Shown: one piece after another, positions 63,335-64,000 of the stretch
Layout of the letters: each line of letters begins with the position of its first letter
Numbering within the stretch: position 1 is the first letter of the stretch
Source: Rhodobacter sp. CZR27
GTDB taxonomy: Bacteria; Pseudomonadota; Alphaproteobacteria; Rhodobacterales; Rhodobacteraceae
Assembly: GCF_002407205.1 (NCBI RefSeq)
Contig: NZ_CP023548.1
Location: 396,501-460,500, forward strand
Direction: 5' to 3'
DNA: 64,000 bases
Notes under the pieces: model-generated
The model's database searches: none
What the model was told of the DNA's origin: nothing
Seen by the model: only the letters and a program-made list of their open reading frames with translations
Program-made: the position numbers and the translations under genes

Positions 63335-64000
63335 TCAGGCGCCCCGGGCCTCGGCGATCAGCCGGTTCGAGGCTGCCTCGATCGCGGACTCCAGCTCGAC
63401 CATGAAGGTGGCCGGCGTGTGGCCCGGCGCGATCGGCGGCAGGAACTCGATCACCGCCGTCCCGGGCTTGCGGAACACGCCATGCCGCGGCCAGAACACG
63501 CCGACGTTGGTCGCGACCGGATGGCAGTCCTGCTCGAGCTGGCCATACAGCACCGCGGTGCCCATCTTGTAGGGCTTCTCGTCCCCCGGCGCCACGCGGG
63601 TGCCCTGCGGATAGATGATCAGCTGGCCCGGCTGCTCGCGGCCCTTGGCCACGTCGGCCATCATCTTCTTGATCGCCGCCCCGCGCTTGCCGCGATCCAC
63701 GGGGATGAACCCGGCGCGCAGCGCGTGCCAGCCCATCAGGGGGATCCAGCCCAGCTCCTTCTTCATGATGAAGCGCGCCGCGGGCAGCACCGAGACTAGG
63801 GTGATCGAATCGAGGAAGCTCTGGTGCTTCGAGGCGATCAGCACGGCGCCGGTCGGCACCTCGCCGCGGACCTCTGTCTTCAGCCCGACGATCCAGCGCG
63901 CCGTGAAGCGGACCCAGCGCCCGAAGACCTGCATCCAGACCAGCGCCCACTTGCGGTCGAGCATCACCAGCGGCGTGAAGGCCAGCGCGATGACGATCAT
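63335..64000 (-). CDS. plsC: 1-acyl-sn-glycerol-3-phosphate acyltransferase (partial at window edge)
   Basis: Makes phosphatidic acid from lysophosphatidic acid in the inner membrane. The 221 residues visible include the catalytic HQSFLD (H-x4-D) at about 59-64, the second block GFIPVDRGKRG, and IYPQGTR, where Gln replaces the usual Glu of PEGTR. An ATG lies exactly at the last bases of the window (64000) in a hydrophobic stretch (MIVIALAFTPLVML), so the true start may be further out. Confidence 0.88.
   Translation of the reverse strand: MIVIALAFTPLVMLDRKWALVWMQVFGRWVRFTARWIVGLKTEVRGEVPTGAVLIASKHQSFLDSITLVSVLPAARFIMKKELGWIPLMGWHALRAGFIPVDRGKRGAAIKKMMADVAKGREQPGQLIIYPQGTRVAPGDEKPYKMGTAVLYGQLEQDCHPVATNVGVFWPRHGVFRKPGTAVIEFLPPIAPGHTPATFMVELESAIEAASNRLIAEARGA

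Overview
The window is a 64 kb stretch of a high-GC alphaproteobacterial chromosome. Gene content points to a purple non-sulfur member of the Rhodobacterales close to Cereibacter (Rhodobacter) sphaeroides: a bztABCD acidic amino acid/amide transporter, an Mcl1-type L-malyl-CoA/beta-methylmalyl-CoA lyase of 318 aa, a 51-residue aa3 oxidase subunit IV, phbA/phbB, an ATP12-type assembly chaperone, and a long-chain prenyl diphosphate synthase. Species identity is inferred from protein resemblance only. Coding density is very high and no gene-free gap exceeds 300 bases. I saw no rRNA, tRNA, CRISPR array, insertion sequence or prophage.

Layout. 1-9.4 kb: the distal S10/spc/alpha ribosomal cluster (rpsQ end, rplN, rplX, rplE, rpsN, rpsH, rplF, rplR, rpsE, rpmD, rplO, secY, adk, rpsM, rpsK, rpoA, rplQ), interrupted after rpmD by a terminator-like hairpin, a tiny secreted Cys/His-rich peptide gene and a good promoter. 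9.4-10.3 kb: a solo LuxR regulator in DNA of visibly lower GC. 10.3-15.3 kb: a Deg-type protease, rarA, crcB, rluC and an ATP12 chaperone. 15.4-20.1 kb: bztABCD. 20.2-23.5 kb: a 2Fe-2S ferredoxin, creatinase with a long structured leader, an L,D-transpeptidase lipoprotein and a cupin. 23.7-27.8 kb: panBC, an M20 amidohydrolase and a DUF1523 pair.

27.8-33.5 kb, minus strand: rpmI-rplT-pheS, a membrane protein, then pheT. 33.4-40 kb: pyk, an N-formylglutamate amidohydrolase-family gene, a minus-strand dgcN-dgcA-D-amino acid transaminase operon for D-glutamate/D-amino acid turnover, and divergently mcl1 of the ethylmalonyl-CoA pathway. 40-44.3 kb: a GyrI-like protein, accA coupled to a guanidinium-type SMR exporter, a degenerate Hint-domain protein, and greA with a membrane/coiled-coil partner. 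44.5-51.2 kb: ETF-ubiquinone oxidoreductase, a TPR lipid/secretory-type protein, ispE, decaprenyl-type diphosphate synthase, a DUF2007 protein, a TrmN6-like methyltransferase and a DUF465 protein. 51.3-54.3 kb: phbB, phbA and an EAL phosphodiesterase. 54.3-64 kb: tag, an Sua5-type enzyme, an acyl-CoA dehydrogenase with an MBL hydrolase, aa3 subunit IV, a lipoprotein, azlCD, mobA, a mobB fusion, a GNAT and plsC (cut by the window edge).

Functionally the window joins core growth machinery (ribosome, Sec, RNA polymerase alpha) with carbon and nitrogen assimilation suited to a metabolically versatile bacterium: glutamate-family uptake, creatine and D-amino acid use, acetyl-CoA assimilation, PHB storage and fatty acid oxidation to quinone. 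The most unusual places are the creatinase leader, the D-glutamate operon with its intercistronic hairpin and the repeat-bearing divergent promoter region shared with mcl1, and the MobB fusion.
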